14,431 nucleotides of DNA from Patescibacteria group bacterium (lineage in GTDB: Bacteria > Patescibacteriota > Minisyncoccia > Phycocordibacterales > DATDWN01): NCBI GenBank assembly GCA_030917185.1, contig JAUPVF010000022.1, positions 1 to 14,431 of the forward strand, given 5' to 3'. Numbering within the stretch: the first letter of the stretch is position 1; every line of letters starts with the position of its first letter. This document shows, in pieces, positions 5,442 to 13,679 of this stretch. The translations under genes and the position numbers were made by a program. The notes beneath the pieces were generated by a model. It was not told the DNA's origin. It worked only from the letters and a program-made list of their open reading frames with translations, and ran no database searches.

Positions 5442-7514
5442 ATGATGAGGATTTTGATTCTCTCTCTTATTTTTGTGTGCGGGTTGGTAGTGGTGGGTCA
5501 AGACATGAAAGTTGAGACCCTCCTGTCTCTCCCCGAGCACAGCAGCAAATTTGAGACTCTGAGTGTCACCTCCATGGGTGACATCTGGGTCAACAACAGG
5601 TCACTGGGGCCATGGTTCCTGTCCGCTGCCAAACCAAACACTTGGCAGAAAGGGCAATTAAAAGGAAATGGGGTGTGGTGGCCTATACCATACCCTGCAT
5701 CCAAGAATCTTGCGGGTGGAACAATCCTGCAAGGTGTGAACACCTCGCTTGGATCGTCAGTGGTTCTAACGAGCGCTGATTTCATACCAACCTTCTCTCA
5801 GTTACCAATGTTTATGACATCGGTCATGGAGAATGGTTTTATGGGTCAACCCTGCCAGACCCAGATCCACAATATGGGAGGTGTCCAAGGACATCTCTCA
5901 TTGGATCGCTTCCGTGGTGGGTTCCCGTCCAAAGACGGAATCTACTATACGGGAACCCGTGAAGTGAATCAGACTAGCTCCGGTATCTACCGGGTGCTGG
6001 ACAACCCAAGCGGGGCGTGTTGGTTTGAAGAGACAGTTCTTCTCACTGACCCTCGCTTTGAACTGGCCTCAGCATGGCCAGAGAAAAATGGGACATTTGT
6101 TGGAGAAAGATTCCTCAAAAATCCCTCCACGGTAGAGACCGAAATCGTGCGCATCGCCCCAACGGGCGAAGCAACGGTTTTGGTCAGTTCAACTGACCCT
6201 AAATCAAAGATTAAGTCCAGCGTATGCTGTAACCTCGTCTTTGATCCTGATACCCGAAAGGGTGTTGGGAGTTATAGGGATAAGGATGGAATTTTTCACT
6301 TCGTGTCCCTTGCGGACATGAGAGAGATTACTACTCTCAAGCGATGGAATGCCCAGATGATCACATTGAAAGGTTCGTACCTTTTGATGGCGGTCGGGCA
6401 ATACACAACGCGATTTGATTCACTCCTTACCCTTGATGTTACAACGGGTAGGATGTGGGTCCCATACGGCCCAACGACCGTACCAGGTGTTGCGACGGAA
6501 GAAATTAACCCCTTGCTGGCATCCATGGACGCCAACGGTGTGACGTACATCATCACAACCGACGGCAAGGACTACACGAAGGACAAACTGGTGAAGGTCT
6601 ACCCTCCACCCGTCATCCCCCTTGCAACACCAAAGGTTGAAATCCTTGGAACCGTCACACCGGAATCGGTTGTGACGGTCGTCGGTCAGAACTTAATGGA
6701 TGACAAAGCCACAACCACAGTTTTCATCAACGGCACAGAGACGCCGACAACCGTGGTTGGTGATGTCCTGACATTTATTGCGCCAGTTGAGACCGGCGAA
6801 TACAGTATTACAGTTAAGGTCACCGACTCAACCCAATCGGTTGAGTCAGACAAAATGACACTCATTGTATCGTCTGACTCACAGTATCGGGTCGGAGTGG
6901 TCACATCCGTCTCCTCTATCTACTACGAGGATGACGGAATATCGCCTGGAAAAATCGTCCGCGTGATTGGGTCAGACCTTGGTCTACCCTACCGCACCGT
7001 CATTGGTGGTGCTGTGGCAACACAAACATCACCGAACCAAACATTGGAAGATGGTTCATCCACCTCAACAGTGTTTGTTCCTGCCGAGACAACTCTCGGT
7101 AGACAGGTCATCATCGTTGAAAAGTTGGATGCTGATGGCCTACTGATCAACCGATCTCAACCATTCGTGGTTGAAGTGGTAAAGTCAGCACCAACCGTAT
7201 TCCGGTTGGTAGATGACTCCTCGTACCTGATCGTCTCCAACGAGACGACAGGTAACTTGATCAGCGGGGACAACCCCGCTAGCACAGGAGACAAGCTGAT
7301 TATCTATGTGACTGGTCGCAATGACGCTGACCTCACCGTCAGTATTGATGACCGGCCAGTGGATGTCGTTTTCTCTCCCAGCCAAACACTGGCTGGGGTT
7401 GAGGAAATTCGCTTCACCATGCCAGAGACGATCTGGTATGGTTCAAACGTCCGGATTAACCCCCCGGAGAAAACATTATGGTTCAATACAAATCCTCCTG
7501 CTCCGTCTAAATAA
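5442..7514 (+). CDS. Secreted IPT/TIG-domain surface protein
   Basis: 690 residues. The first 20 or so are a signal peptide (MMR then a LILSLIFVCGLVVVG core), though the cleavage site is unclear. Residues 30-390 are a beta-rich region with many GDIW, GIYR and DGI turns, possibly a propeller, not assigned. An IPT/TIG-type Ig fold spans about 395-476 (TVTPESVVTVVGQNL...FINGTETPTTVVGDVLTFIAP). A second is at about 483-579 (ISPGKIVRVIGSDLG). A C-terminal domain at 582-680 has LISGDNPASTGDKLIIYVTG and resembles the C-terminal domain described as TIGR03437 in Solibacter-type proteins. No membrane anchor or sorting motif is visible, so it is probably exported. Its GC is visibly higher than its neighbours (about 55% in one sampled 60-base line versus about 42% in the malic enzyme gene). 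It also has an SD-like leader, so it may have been acquired. Confidence 0.8.
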   Translation: MMRILILSLIFVCGLVVVGQDMKVETLLSLPEHSSKFETLSVTSMGDIWVNNRSLGPWFLSAAKPNTWQKGQLKGNGVWWPIPYPASKNLAGGTILQGVNTSLGSSVVLTSADFIPTFSQLPMFMTSVMENGFMGQPCQTQIHNMGGVQGHLSLDRFRGGFPSKDGIYYTGTREVNQTSSGIYRVLDNPSGACWFEETVLLTDPRFELASAWPEKNGTFVGERFLKNPSTVETEIVRIAPTGEATVLVSSTDPKSKIKSSVCCNLVFDPDTRKGVGSYRDKDGIFHFVSLADMREITTLKRWNAQMITLKGSYLLMAVGQYTTRFDSLLTLDVTTGRMWVPYGPTTVPGVATEEINPLLASMDANGVTYIITTDGKDYTKDKLVKVYPPPVIPLATPKVEILGTVTPESVVTVVGQNLMDDKATTTVFINGTETPTTVVGDVLTFIAPVETGEYSITVKVTDSTQSVESDKMTLIVSSDSQYRVGVVTSVSSIYYEDDGISPGKIVRVIGSDLGLPYRTVIGGAVATQTSPNQTLEDGSSTSTVFVPAETTLGRQVIIVEKLDADGLLINRSQPFVVEVVKSAPTVFRLVDDSSYLIVSNETTGNLISGDNPASTGDKLIIYVTGRNDADLTVSIDDRPVDVVFSPSQTLAGVEEIRFTMPETIWYGSNVRINPPEKTLWFNTNPPAPSK

Positions 7515-7538
7515 GATCGAGTAGGAGTTAGCACAAAC

Positions 7539-7571
7539 AAAAAGCGGAGTCCCAATGGACCCCGCTTTTTT
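7539..7571. terminator. Bidirectional terminator between convergent genes
   Basis: AAAAAGCGG (7539-7547) and GTCC (7549-7552) pair with GGAC (7557-7560) and CCGCTTTTT (7562-7570), with one A-C mismatch and a 4-base loop. Flanking A and T runs make it work in both directions, serving the TIG-domain gene and the gene ending at 7589. Confidence 0.88.
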
Positions 7572-7588
7572 CAACTCTATCTATTTTC

Positions 7589-10321
7589 CTAAAACTCTTG
7601 ATAGATCAGTGGTTTGGTTATAAACAATGCTTTTACATTTTTGGTTGCGTTCATAATCAGATTACATACACCATTACCAGAACAATCCCCAGACCACCCT
7701 GCAAATTTCCACTGTGTTGAATCCGGAGTTGCAGTCAAAGTCACTGCGGTACCTTGAGCATAACTTTTTGCACATGTCGTACCACAATTGATGAAGTTGT
7801 CTGCACTTTTTACAGAACCCCCAATAGTTTTCGTGACATTAAGACTGTACGATGTCGTCCCACCAGAAACCGTTAATGTTGCACTTCCTGTACCGTATCT
7901 CTGATACAAAGGATTAGCATCCGAACAACTCAAAAGATATGTGTATGTGCCCGAAGGAATAACCTTTCCTGACTCACTTCCTGAAGTTGGGTTTTTTGAA
8001 CCGGACCAACTTGGCGCATATCCTCCTGATGCAGTACATTCTGTTGCACCACCAGTCACATTCCACGATACAGTAAACGGACCAGAACCAGATGATGGGG
8101 TTATTGTTATCACCGGAACAATAGGATCATATGCATTACCATAATATACAAATGCACCAGCTTGACAGTACGGAGCAGATGGAACATTACTCCACCCACA
8201 TGTTAACCAATCACGGTATGAATATGTTGGGTGTACATATGGATCACCAGCAATACAATTATACACTGCTGTAGTTCCATTCCAGTTTGCAAACGTACAA
8301 TTGCCATTAACATCTTTAGGGGGAACTGTTGGTAAATACTGTCCAACACCAGAATCACAATTGAATTGGAATGTGCTCCCAATAGGAACATTTCCAATAG
8401 GACCCCATGCATATCCAGGAAAACCTGCCCAACCACACTGAGGACTTGTTGGCACAACCATGACCGTTGTAGACACAGGCCCACTATATGTTGACCCTGT
8501 ATTACAGTTAACAGTAAATGTTGTGTCCGAATTTAGATTATAAACTTTTTCAGAACCACTTGCTGCCTTTGCCCCAGACCATGAACCGTTGTTACTACTT
8601 GCGGTACACCCTGTCGCATTGGTTGATGACCATACCACAGTGGTACTACCCCCTGTCGTAACCGTTGACGGTGAAGCAGAAATCGTTGCGGTCGGAGCAC
8701 CTCCACTACTACCAACCGTCACAGTTGCGGTACTAACTGAACTACCATTTGCGTTACTACATTGTATAGAATAATTTTTAACACCATTTGTCAGACCACT
8801 TATCACCTGACTACCACCGCCAACAGCCTTTGATCCTGACCAATCATCAAATGCCGTACAACTAGTTGGACTATTAGTTGTCGTCCACGTTACAGTTGTA
8901 GACATACCGGCAGAACCACTAGTTGGACTTGCTGTAACACTAACAGTTGGCGCCCCAGTATTTGCAGCAGTCGCAGTCACTACAACACTTCCAGCACTCG
9001 TTCCAAATGCATTTGTACATGAAAGAGAAAAAGTATTTGTTCCAGCGGGTATACTTGTCACTGATTGACTACCACCACTTGCAGTTTTTGCTCCAGACCA
9101 TGCGCCACTTGCAGTACATGATGATGGACTGTTTGTAGTTGTCCATGTAATCGTACTTGCCATTGGTGCTGTACCACTTGTTGGGTTAGCAGTTACTGTC
9201 ACTACAGGGGCTGACCCCGCGGTTGCACATGGAGGAACTGTGATCATCCCAAATGGAACAAGATTACTTGTCTGTGAACCTGCCACCGCTTGAACCCAAT
9301 AATAATATGAAGTTGATGCGGGCAGTGAAGTATTTGAATATGTTGTCCCTGAAATTCCGCTTGTAATCTGAGTTGCTAATGCAGCTGAATTACTTGTGTG
9401 GCGTAGGATTCTGTATGTAATTGCTCCAGAACCGCCGGTGGATGCTCCCCATGAGAGATTCACCGTACCACATGACGCACTACTCCCTGTGGTTGTTGAT
9501 GGTACACCTGACGGATTTGTTGGGTCTGTCGGTGGACGAGAGTTAACTTGTAGTTGTACTGGTACAGCAGTCTGTGACGTTGCACCCGTTACTCCTGATA
9601 CTGTTAGGTTATATAAATTGACTGGTGTACTGTTAGTACTCACAACAGTAAGAGTGGTCGTCAAACTATCATCTGTTGTGGCCGAAGTAAACGTAGGAGC
9701 AGAATTTGAAAATGTACAGGTTGCATTACTTGGACAACCAGCCAATGAAAGGTTAAGGGTTCCTGTGTTTTGATTATAAATATCAACAGTGTATGTTGTT
9801 GTATCACCCTGATTAATTGTTCGTAATGCAGGACTGACAGAAATAGCTAATGTTGACCCTGAGCCACCTCCACTACCAACACAAGCACTACTTGGTACAA
9901 ATGCTTCAAAGGGGTCATTGTATACTGTCACCTGACATGATCCAGCAAACTGACAAGTATACAGAGCATCATTTCCTTGTATAGAACACGATGCTGCACT
10001 CAATAATTCCCCACTATACATAAGAGTTCCGTAACAAATCTGACCACATCTTCCGGCTGAGTTAACATATGGAGCGGTACAGTTATGTGTCCCTGAAAGA
10101 CTTGTATTTCCATTACCACACGCCTGACCCATCAGTGTCCAATACACAGGGCCACCTGCATATGCTGTTCCTCCTCGTAATTGACACATAGTGGTTGCAT
10201 CATCAGGAGCGACACACAATGGTTGTGGTGCATTAACCCATGACCATTGTATCTGCCCTGCATATGCCATAGGGATTGAAAGAACGAACCCCATTATCAA
10301 AATATATAATAATCGCTTCAT
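7589..10321 (-). CDS. Large secreted Ig-like/FN3/InlB-repeat protein
   Basis: 910 residues. A signal peptide ends at AYA (19-21). Then come a cysteine-rich region (about 22-147), a beta-sandwich after a GGGSGS linker (157-259) and an FN3-like domain (263-364, with RILRHTSNSAA). Four related Ig-like modules follow at about 371-450, 457-537, 542-623 and 735-819. Each carries a T-W/V-W-x-T-T-N-like strand, S-C-T-A, W-S-G-x-K and a second cysteine about 33-37 residues on, suggesting one disulfide each. A Trp/Cys-rich stretch (628-728) interrupts them. The end is an InlB/Listeria-Bacteroides-like repeat (824-899: GGSVKSADNFINCGTTC, FAGWSGDCSG). It is probably an extracellular adhesin or envelope protein. 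No catalytic motif is seen. The ATG is one base after the stop of the upstream membrane gene, implying coupled translation. Confidence 0.85.
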   Translation of the reverse strand: MKRLLYILIMGFVLSIPMAYAGQIQWSWVNAPQPLCVAPDDATTMCQLRGGTAYAGGPVYWTLMGQACGNGNTSLSGTHNCTAPYVNSAGRCGQICYGTLMYSGELLSAASCSIQGNDALYTCQFAGSCQVTVYNDPFEAFVPSSACVGSGGGSGSTLAISVSPALRTINQGDTTTYTVDIYNQNTGTLNLSLAGCPSNATCTFSNSAPTFTSATTDDSLTTTLTVVSTNSTPVNLYNLTVSGVTGATSQTAVPVQLQVNSRPPTDPTNPSGVPSTTTGSSASCGTVNLSWGASTGGSGAITYRILRHTSNSAALATQITSGISGTTYSNTSLPASTSYYYWVQAVAGSQTSNLVPFGMITVPPCATAGSAPVVTVTANPTSGTAPMASTITWTTTNSPSSCTASGAWSGAKTASGGSQSVTSIPAGTNTFSLSCTNAFGTSAGSVVVTATAANTGAPTVSVTASPTSGSAGMSTTVTWTTTNSPTSCTAFDDWSGSKAVGGGSQVISGLTNGVKNYSIQCSNANGSSVSTATVTVGSSGGAPTATISASPSTVTTGGSTTVVWSSTNATGCTASSNNGSWSGAKAASGSEKVYNLNSDTTFTVNCNTGSTYSGPVSTTVMVVPTSPQCGWAGFPGYAWGPIGNVPIGSTFQFNCDSGVGQYLPTVPPKDVNGNCTFANWNGTTAVYNCIAGDPYVHPTYSYRDWLTCGWSNVPSAPYCQAGAFVYYGNAYDPIVPVITITPSSGSGPFTVSWNVTGGATECTASGGYAPSWSGSKNPTSGSESGKVIPSGTYTYLLSCSDANPLYQRYGTGSATLTVSGGTTSYSLNVTKTIGGSVKSADNFINCGTTCAKSYAQGTAVTLTATPDSTQWKFAGWSGDCSGNGVCNLIMNATKNVKALFITKPLIYQEF

Positions 10322-10322
10322 A

Positions 10323-10862
10323 TTATTGTGTGGTTAATTTTTGAATGGTTATGTCAACAACAGTGCCTGGAATTGATTTATTGAAGTTGATAGTGACTGT
10401 AAGATCACCATTTGTTTGTGAACTGTATGACAAAAAGGCGTACTCAGGGGCTTTAGACTCTGTTACATACCCCCATTTGTTTTTTTGTAAATATTTACTG
10501 AAATACTGGGCGTTATCATTGATGCTCTTGTTTGACACATACCGATATGTCGTCTGCTGAACACCTTTTGGTGTCACCGCGGTATAACTATCAAGTACCC
10601 GGACATTTTTTTCCGAAATCATGTCCTTGGGAATAGCGGTTGGTATTTTGCTATCAACCGATGGAGTAAGTTCAACTGCCAGTTTTGTTTCCTCTGTCGG
10701 TGGAACAAGTGGAGTTGTGCTTGTTATGTTTTTAAGTATAAGTGGATAAAGATACACATATGCTCCTGCACATACCACAACGAGAACCAAAAGCCCGAGA
10801 AGGACTTTTAATTTTTTGTGTGATGATGCTGGAGAAATAAAATTATTATTGTTTTCGTCCAT
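10323..10862 (-). CDS. Single-pass membrane protein upstream of the giant secreted protein
   Basis: 179 residues when started at MDENNNN (ATG 10862). A short polar N-terminus with HKKLK precedes one membrane segment (about 19-43). A Pro/Thr-rich linker and an outside domain of about 100 residues follow (TYRYVSNKSINDNAQYFSKY ... GTVVDITIQKL). I do not recognise the family. An upstream in-frame ATG at 10910 would add 16 residues, but it lies ahead of an extended -10 box (10873-10881) only 10 bases before 10862, so I reject it. The tight junction with the 910-residue gene suggests the two products act together at the cell surface. Confidence 0.75.
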   Translation of the reverse strand: MDENNNNFISPASSHKKLKVLLGLLVLVVVCAGAYVYLYPLILKNITSTTPLVPPTEETKLAVELTPSVDSKIPTAIPKDMISEKNVRVLDSYTAVTPKGVQQTTYRYVSNKSINDNAQYFSKYLQKNKWGYVTESKAPEYAFLSYSSQTNGDLTVTINFNKSIPGTVVDITIQKLTTQ

Positions 10863-10872
10863 GATACATATA

Positions 10873-10881
10873 AGTATATCA
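10873..10881 (-). promoter_or_regulatory. Extended -10 promoter of the surface-protein operon
   Basis: TGATATACT on the minus strand ends 10 bases before the ATG at 10862. It should drive both the membrane protein and the 910-residue secreted protein, since no promoter or terminator separates them. Confidence 0.5.
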
Positions 10882-10905
10882 TAGAGTTTTTTATACAGAT
10901 AAAAA

Positions 10906-10923
10906 TCCACACCAAAATGTGGA
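10906..10923 (-). terminator. Short terminator after the 74-residue gene
   Basis: TCCACA (10906-10911) pairs with TGTGGA (10918-10923) around a 6-base loop. On the minus strand it is followed by TTTTTATC. It lies 23 bases beyond the stop at 10946. Confidence 0.65.
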
Positions 10924-10945
10924 CAATTATTTTTTCAAACTATTT

Positions 10946-11170
10946 TTAGATGAGCCCTTTCAATTCTGCTTCGTACCGTTTGACCACCTCCATAGTCGCA
11001 GCCATCTGATCTTTACCCTTTTTCATTTCTGCCTGAACTTCTGTACCAATTTTTTGAAATAAATCAGGGTTTTTTTCTATCATGGTTAAAATCTTATCCT
11101 GCTCTGCCTGTGGGACACCCTTCATTTGTGAAGCCAACATTTTTTTCATTAAAAAAGTTTTGATAGACAT
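10946..11170 (-). CDS. Small helical conserved hypothetical protein
   Basis: 74 residues, with no signal or membrane segment. It is rich in Lys, Glu, Gln and Met, and almost entirely amphipathic helix with one break (GVPQAEQDK, about 18-26, and ENPDLF-like EKNPDLF, about 32-38). I recall similar short MKGVPxAEQ proteins as conserved unknowns in Parcubacteria, but no function is known to me. It has its own terminator and diverges from mltG across a 72-base spacer. A minus-strand TATGAT (11201-11196) may be its -10. Confidence 0.7.
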   Translation of the reverse strand: MSIKTFLMKKMLASQMKGVPQAEQDKILTMIEKNPDLFQKIGTEVQAEMKKGKDQMAATMEVVKRYEAELKGLI

Positions 11171-11208
11171 GGTATTTTTGTGTGATTATTCGCCTATCAT
11201 ATACTATA

Positions 11209-11217
11209 TGCTATACT
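11209..11217 (+). promoter_or_regulatory. Extended -10 promoter of mltG
   Basis: TGCTATACT at 11209-11217, 25 bases before the ATG. A second TATACT lies at 11200-11205. The leader would be about 18 bases and lacks a clear Shine-Dalgarno sequence. The spacer also serves the divergent 74-residue gene. Confidence 0.45.
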
Positions 11218-11242
11218 GGAATCAAGTATCACTACACACGTT

Positions 11243-12037
11243 ATGAAATGGAAAACAATCATTATTTTATTTGTACTTGTCGGTCTCGGGTTTGGTAGTA
11301 CTGTCTGGTATTACGGATTCAATTGGTCTGATCTGGCACAACTTTCATTCTATGAAAACTTGGCAAACCCATCCGTTCGTATTATCAAAATCCAAGAAGG
11401 TCTGCGCAAGGAACAAATCGCTGATCTGATTGGAGATAAACTTGGTTGGGATGAAAGTCAAAAAACTTCGTTTATCAATGCACACATTGCTCTCAATACA
11501 GGAAACTTAGAGGGATACTACTTCCCAAAAAGTTATATGATAAACAAAAACGAAACTCCTCTCAGTATCAGTAAAACAATGGTGGATGAATTCAAGAAAG
11601 AAACCCAAAATGTTCCCAAGACAAAAGCAACCAAAATCATAAACGAAGACACTGCACTGAAAATTGCCTCTATTATCCAACGTGAAGCCGGTGGGAAAAA
11701 TGATATGAAATTAATCTCGGGTATTATATGGAATCGAATTTTCAAAGGAATGAAACTTCAAATGGATGCAACACTACAGTATGCCAAAGGTAGCGAAGAA
11801 GCAGGATGGTGGCCACAGGTTAAACCTCAGGACAAAAATATAGATTCCCCATACAATACATATATGTATACTGAACTTCCTCCATCACCGATTGCAAGCC
11901 CTGGGTTAGCAGCCATTGAAGCCGCATACAATCCACAAAAAACTACCTGTCTATTCTATTTACATGATAAAAAAGGTGTCATACATTGTTCAGCAACCTA
12001 CGAAGGTCACAAGAAAAATATAGCAAAATACTATTAA
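11243..12037 (+). CDS. mltG: Endolytic murein transglycosylase MltG (YceG-like)
   Basis: 264 residues. The N-terminus KWK followed by a membrane anchor (about 5-24) places the rest outside the membrane. Family marks in order are NLEGYYFPKSY (88-98), IASIIQREAGG (141-151, with the catalytic Glu at 148), NRIFKGMKLQMDATLQY (164-180), DSPYNTY (201-207) and LPPSPIASPGLAAIEAA (212-228). MltG cuts nascent glycan strands and is thought to set their length during peptidoglycan synthesis. The protein is shorter than the usual 330-350 residues, mostly by a reduced N-terminal LysM-like part. Its stop overlaps that of the convergent malic enzyme gene by 4 bases, with no terminator between. Confidence 0.95.
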   Translation: MKWKTIIILFVLVGLGFGSTVWYYGFNWSDLAQLSFYENLANPSVRIIKIQEGLRKEQIADLIGDKLGWDESQKTSFINAHIALNTGNLEGYYFPKSYMINKNETPLSISKTMVDEFKKETQNVPKTKATKIINEDTALKIASIIQREAGGKNDMKLISGIIWNRIFKGMKLQMDATLQYAKGSEEAGWWPQVKPQDKNIDSPYNTYMYTELPPSPIASPGLAAIEAAYNPQKTTCLFYLHDKKGVIHCSATYEGHKKNIAKYY

Positions 12038-13194
12038 ACGCGAGTTGCCTTTTTCACTGCTTGGGCAACTGCTCGGGCAACCCGTGTATCAAATGGGCTT
12101 GGAATAATATAGTTTACTTTCAATTCTTTTTTAGAAACTAATTTTGCAATTGCAAGTGCCGCAGATATTTTCATTTTGTCTGTAATCTGTGTTGCCCGTG
12201 CATCCAAGGCACCACGAAACAACCCCGGAAATACAAGTACATTATTAATCTGGTTTGGATAATCAGACCGTCCTGTACCAAATATTTTTATTTTTGTCTG
12301 CTTTGCTTTTTCCAGACTGATCTCTGGGTGTGGGTTCGCCATTGCAAAAACGATTGGGTCATCTGCCATATCACTCACCCACTCAGGTTTCAAACTGTCT
12401 GCAACTGACACACCAATAAATACATCAGCACCTACGAGTGCATCGGGCAACAGACCTTTTTTCTGTGACTCGTTACTAACCCGAGCAATTTTTTGTTTGT
12501 ATGAATTGAGATCAGTTCGACTAGAAACAATAATACCGTGACTATCTACCATAATAATGTGTTTGGCTTGCACACCATACAAAACCAACAAGTTAAATAT
12601 AGCGATTGCTGCGGACCCGGCACCATTGATGACAAGTTTAATATTTTGCGCATCTTTTTTAACTATTTTCAATGCATTAATCAGCGCTGCCAAAACAACA
12701 ATGGCAGTGCCATGCTGATCATCGTGCATGACTGGAATGTTTAACTCTTTTTTCAATCGTTCTTCAATCTCAAAACATCGTGGTGCAGAAATATCCTCAA
12801 GATTAATTCCCCCAAAACCAACTGATATGTTTTTTATAGTCTGAATGATCTCTTCTGTATTTTGCGTAGACAGACATATTGGATAGGCATCAATCCCTCC
12901 AAACTCCTTGAAAAGAATTGCTTTGCCCTCCATGACGGGCATCGCACCCTCCGGACCTATATTGCCGAGTCCAAGTACCGCTGAACCATCGCTAATAACA
13001 GCCACTGCATTGGATTTTAGAGTATAGTCAAAAACCAATTTTTTATTTTTGGCGATTATCCGACTCACCTCCGCAACCCCTGGCGTATAGGCAACGGATA
13101 AATCATCTTTGTTTTTTATTTTTATCTTTGAATACACACCGAGTTTACCTTTATTTTTCTTGTGCACTTGTACTGATCTTTTGAAGTAATCCAT
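12034..13194 (-). CDS. Malic enzyme, short bacterial form
   Basis: 386 residues from ATG 13194. It converts malate to pyruvate and CO2 with reduction of NAD(P). Landmarks are YTPGVAE (36-42, catalytic Tyr), SDGSAVLGLGNIGP (68-81), EGKAILFKEFGG (89-100, catalytic Lys 91), NLEDISAPRCFEIE (131-144) and HDDQHGTA (157-164, metal ligands), the Rossmann motif NGAGSAA (190-196), and ANPHPEI (286-292). Asp 217 at the end of the second Rossmann strand hints at NAD preference; that is inference. There is no phosphotransacetylase domain, so it is the short form. An in-frame ATG at 13263 is unlikely, because it would translate through a terminator and the promoter. In a reduced genome this enzyme may be a main route from malate to pyruvate. 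Confidence 0.95.
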   Translation of the reverse strand: MDYFKRSVQVHKKNKGKLGVYSKIKIKNKDDLSVAYTPGVAEVSRIIAKNKKLVFDYTLKSNAVAVISDGSAVLGLGNIGPEGAMPVMEGKAILFKEFGGIDAYPICLSTQNTEEIIQTIKNISVGFGGINLEDISAPRCFEIEERLKKELNIPVMHDDQHGTAIVVLAALINALKIVKKDAQNIKLVINGAGSAAIAIFNLLVLYGVQAKHIIMVDSHGIIVSSRTDLNSYKQKIARVSNESQKKGLLPDALVGADVFIGVSVADSLKPEWVSDMADDPIVFAMANPHPEISLEKAKQTKIKIFGTGRSDYPNQINNVLVFPGLFRGALDARATQITDKMKISAALAIAKLVSKKELKVNYIIPSPFDTRVARAVAQAVKKATRV

Positions 13195-13201
13195 GTCATA
13201 T

Positions 13202-13210
13202 AGTATAGCA
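13202..13210 (-). promoter_or_regulatory. Extended -10 promoter of the malic enzyme gene
   Basis: TGCTATACT on the minus strand ends 7 bases before the ATG at 13194, so the mRNA should start at or just before the start codon. It supports 13194 over the upstream ATG. Confidence 0.6.
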
Positions 13211-13219
13211 GAAAATAAA

Positions 13220-13250
13220 ACCACCCAGAGAGACCAACTCTCGGGGTGGT
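13220..13250 (-). terminator. Terminator after the 139-residue gene
   Basis: ACCACCC (13220-13226) pairs with GGGTGGT (13244-13250) and GAGAG (13228-13232) with CTCTC (13238-13242), split by one A-G mismatch. On the minus strand a TTTTATTTTC tail follows. It separates this gene from the malic enzyme promoter. Confidence 0.85.
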
Positions 13251-13259
13251 TATGGAACG

Positions 13260-13679
13260 TCACCAGTTATTAACATCAGTAGCACGTTCTCTGTCCGTGA
13301 CATGTCGCCACCACAACACACTATGGTAGCGGTGTATAACACTACCCCTCCGTGAATATTGGGTCAAGGTGGTACACCAAAGGTGAAGATATCCATCTGT
13401 TGTCACCGCTATGCCGAGCATCTCTTTGGCGACTTCCCTGGAGACCAATATTTGCTCCCCTTTTACCGTGGTGAACTCCAACTGAGCACTTCTTATTTTA
13501 CCATCCTCGACCACAAAACTCGCTTTTTTCAACACTGCGTTGTGTTCGGTGCTGCTAAGTATGCTAGGTCCGAACATATTGTAAATGGCATCACAGGAGA
13601 ATACTATCGTTCCTCCTATAACACATAACAGAACAAGGAATAGGGCCATGCCTCCCCATCCCACAATTTGAAACTTCAT
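13260..13679 (-). CDS. Membrane-anchored protein of unknown function
   Basis: 139 residues. MKFQIVGWGGM leads into one hydrophobic segment (about 8-29), then a soluble domain with DGKIRSAQLEFTTVKGEQ and SREVAKEML. The C-terminus is rich in Arg, His and Trp. I do not recognise the family. The start is well supported by AAAGGA 7 bases before ATG 13679, the clearest Shine-Dalgarno sequence in the window. Base composition looks richer in G and C than the flanking genes, like the 5442-7514 gene. That and the different initiation signal suggest a separate origin. It has its own terminator and is preceded by a long structured non-coding region. Confidence 0.6.
   Translation of the reverse strand: MKFQIVGWGGMALFLVLLCVIGGTIVFSCDAIYNMFGPSILSSTEHNAVLKKASFVVEDGKIRSAQLEFTTVKGEQILVSREVAKEMLGIAVTTDGYLHLWCTTLTQYSRRGSVIHRYHSVLWWRHVTDRERATDVNNW

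Noticed and set aside
7941..9773. Long plus-strand frames opposite the 910-residue gene
   Set aside because: They are antisense shadows of the Thr/Ser/Val-rich repeat codons and have no initiation signals or domain signatures.
10860..10910. Upstream ATG at 10910 as the start of the membrane protein
   Set aside because: The first 16 residues are encoded across a -10 box 10 bases before the ATG at 10862, which gives a more natural polar N-terminus.
13192..13263. Upstream ATG at 13263 as the malic enzyme start
   Set aside because: It would translate across a clear terminator hairpin and the extended -10 box. The family N-terminus begins at the ATG at 13194.
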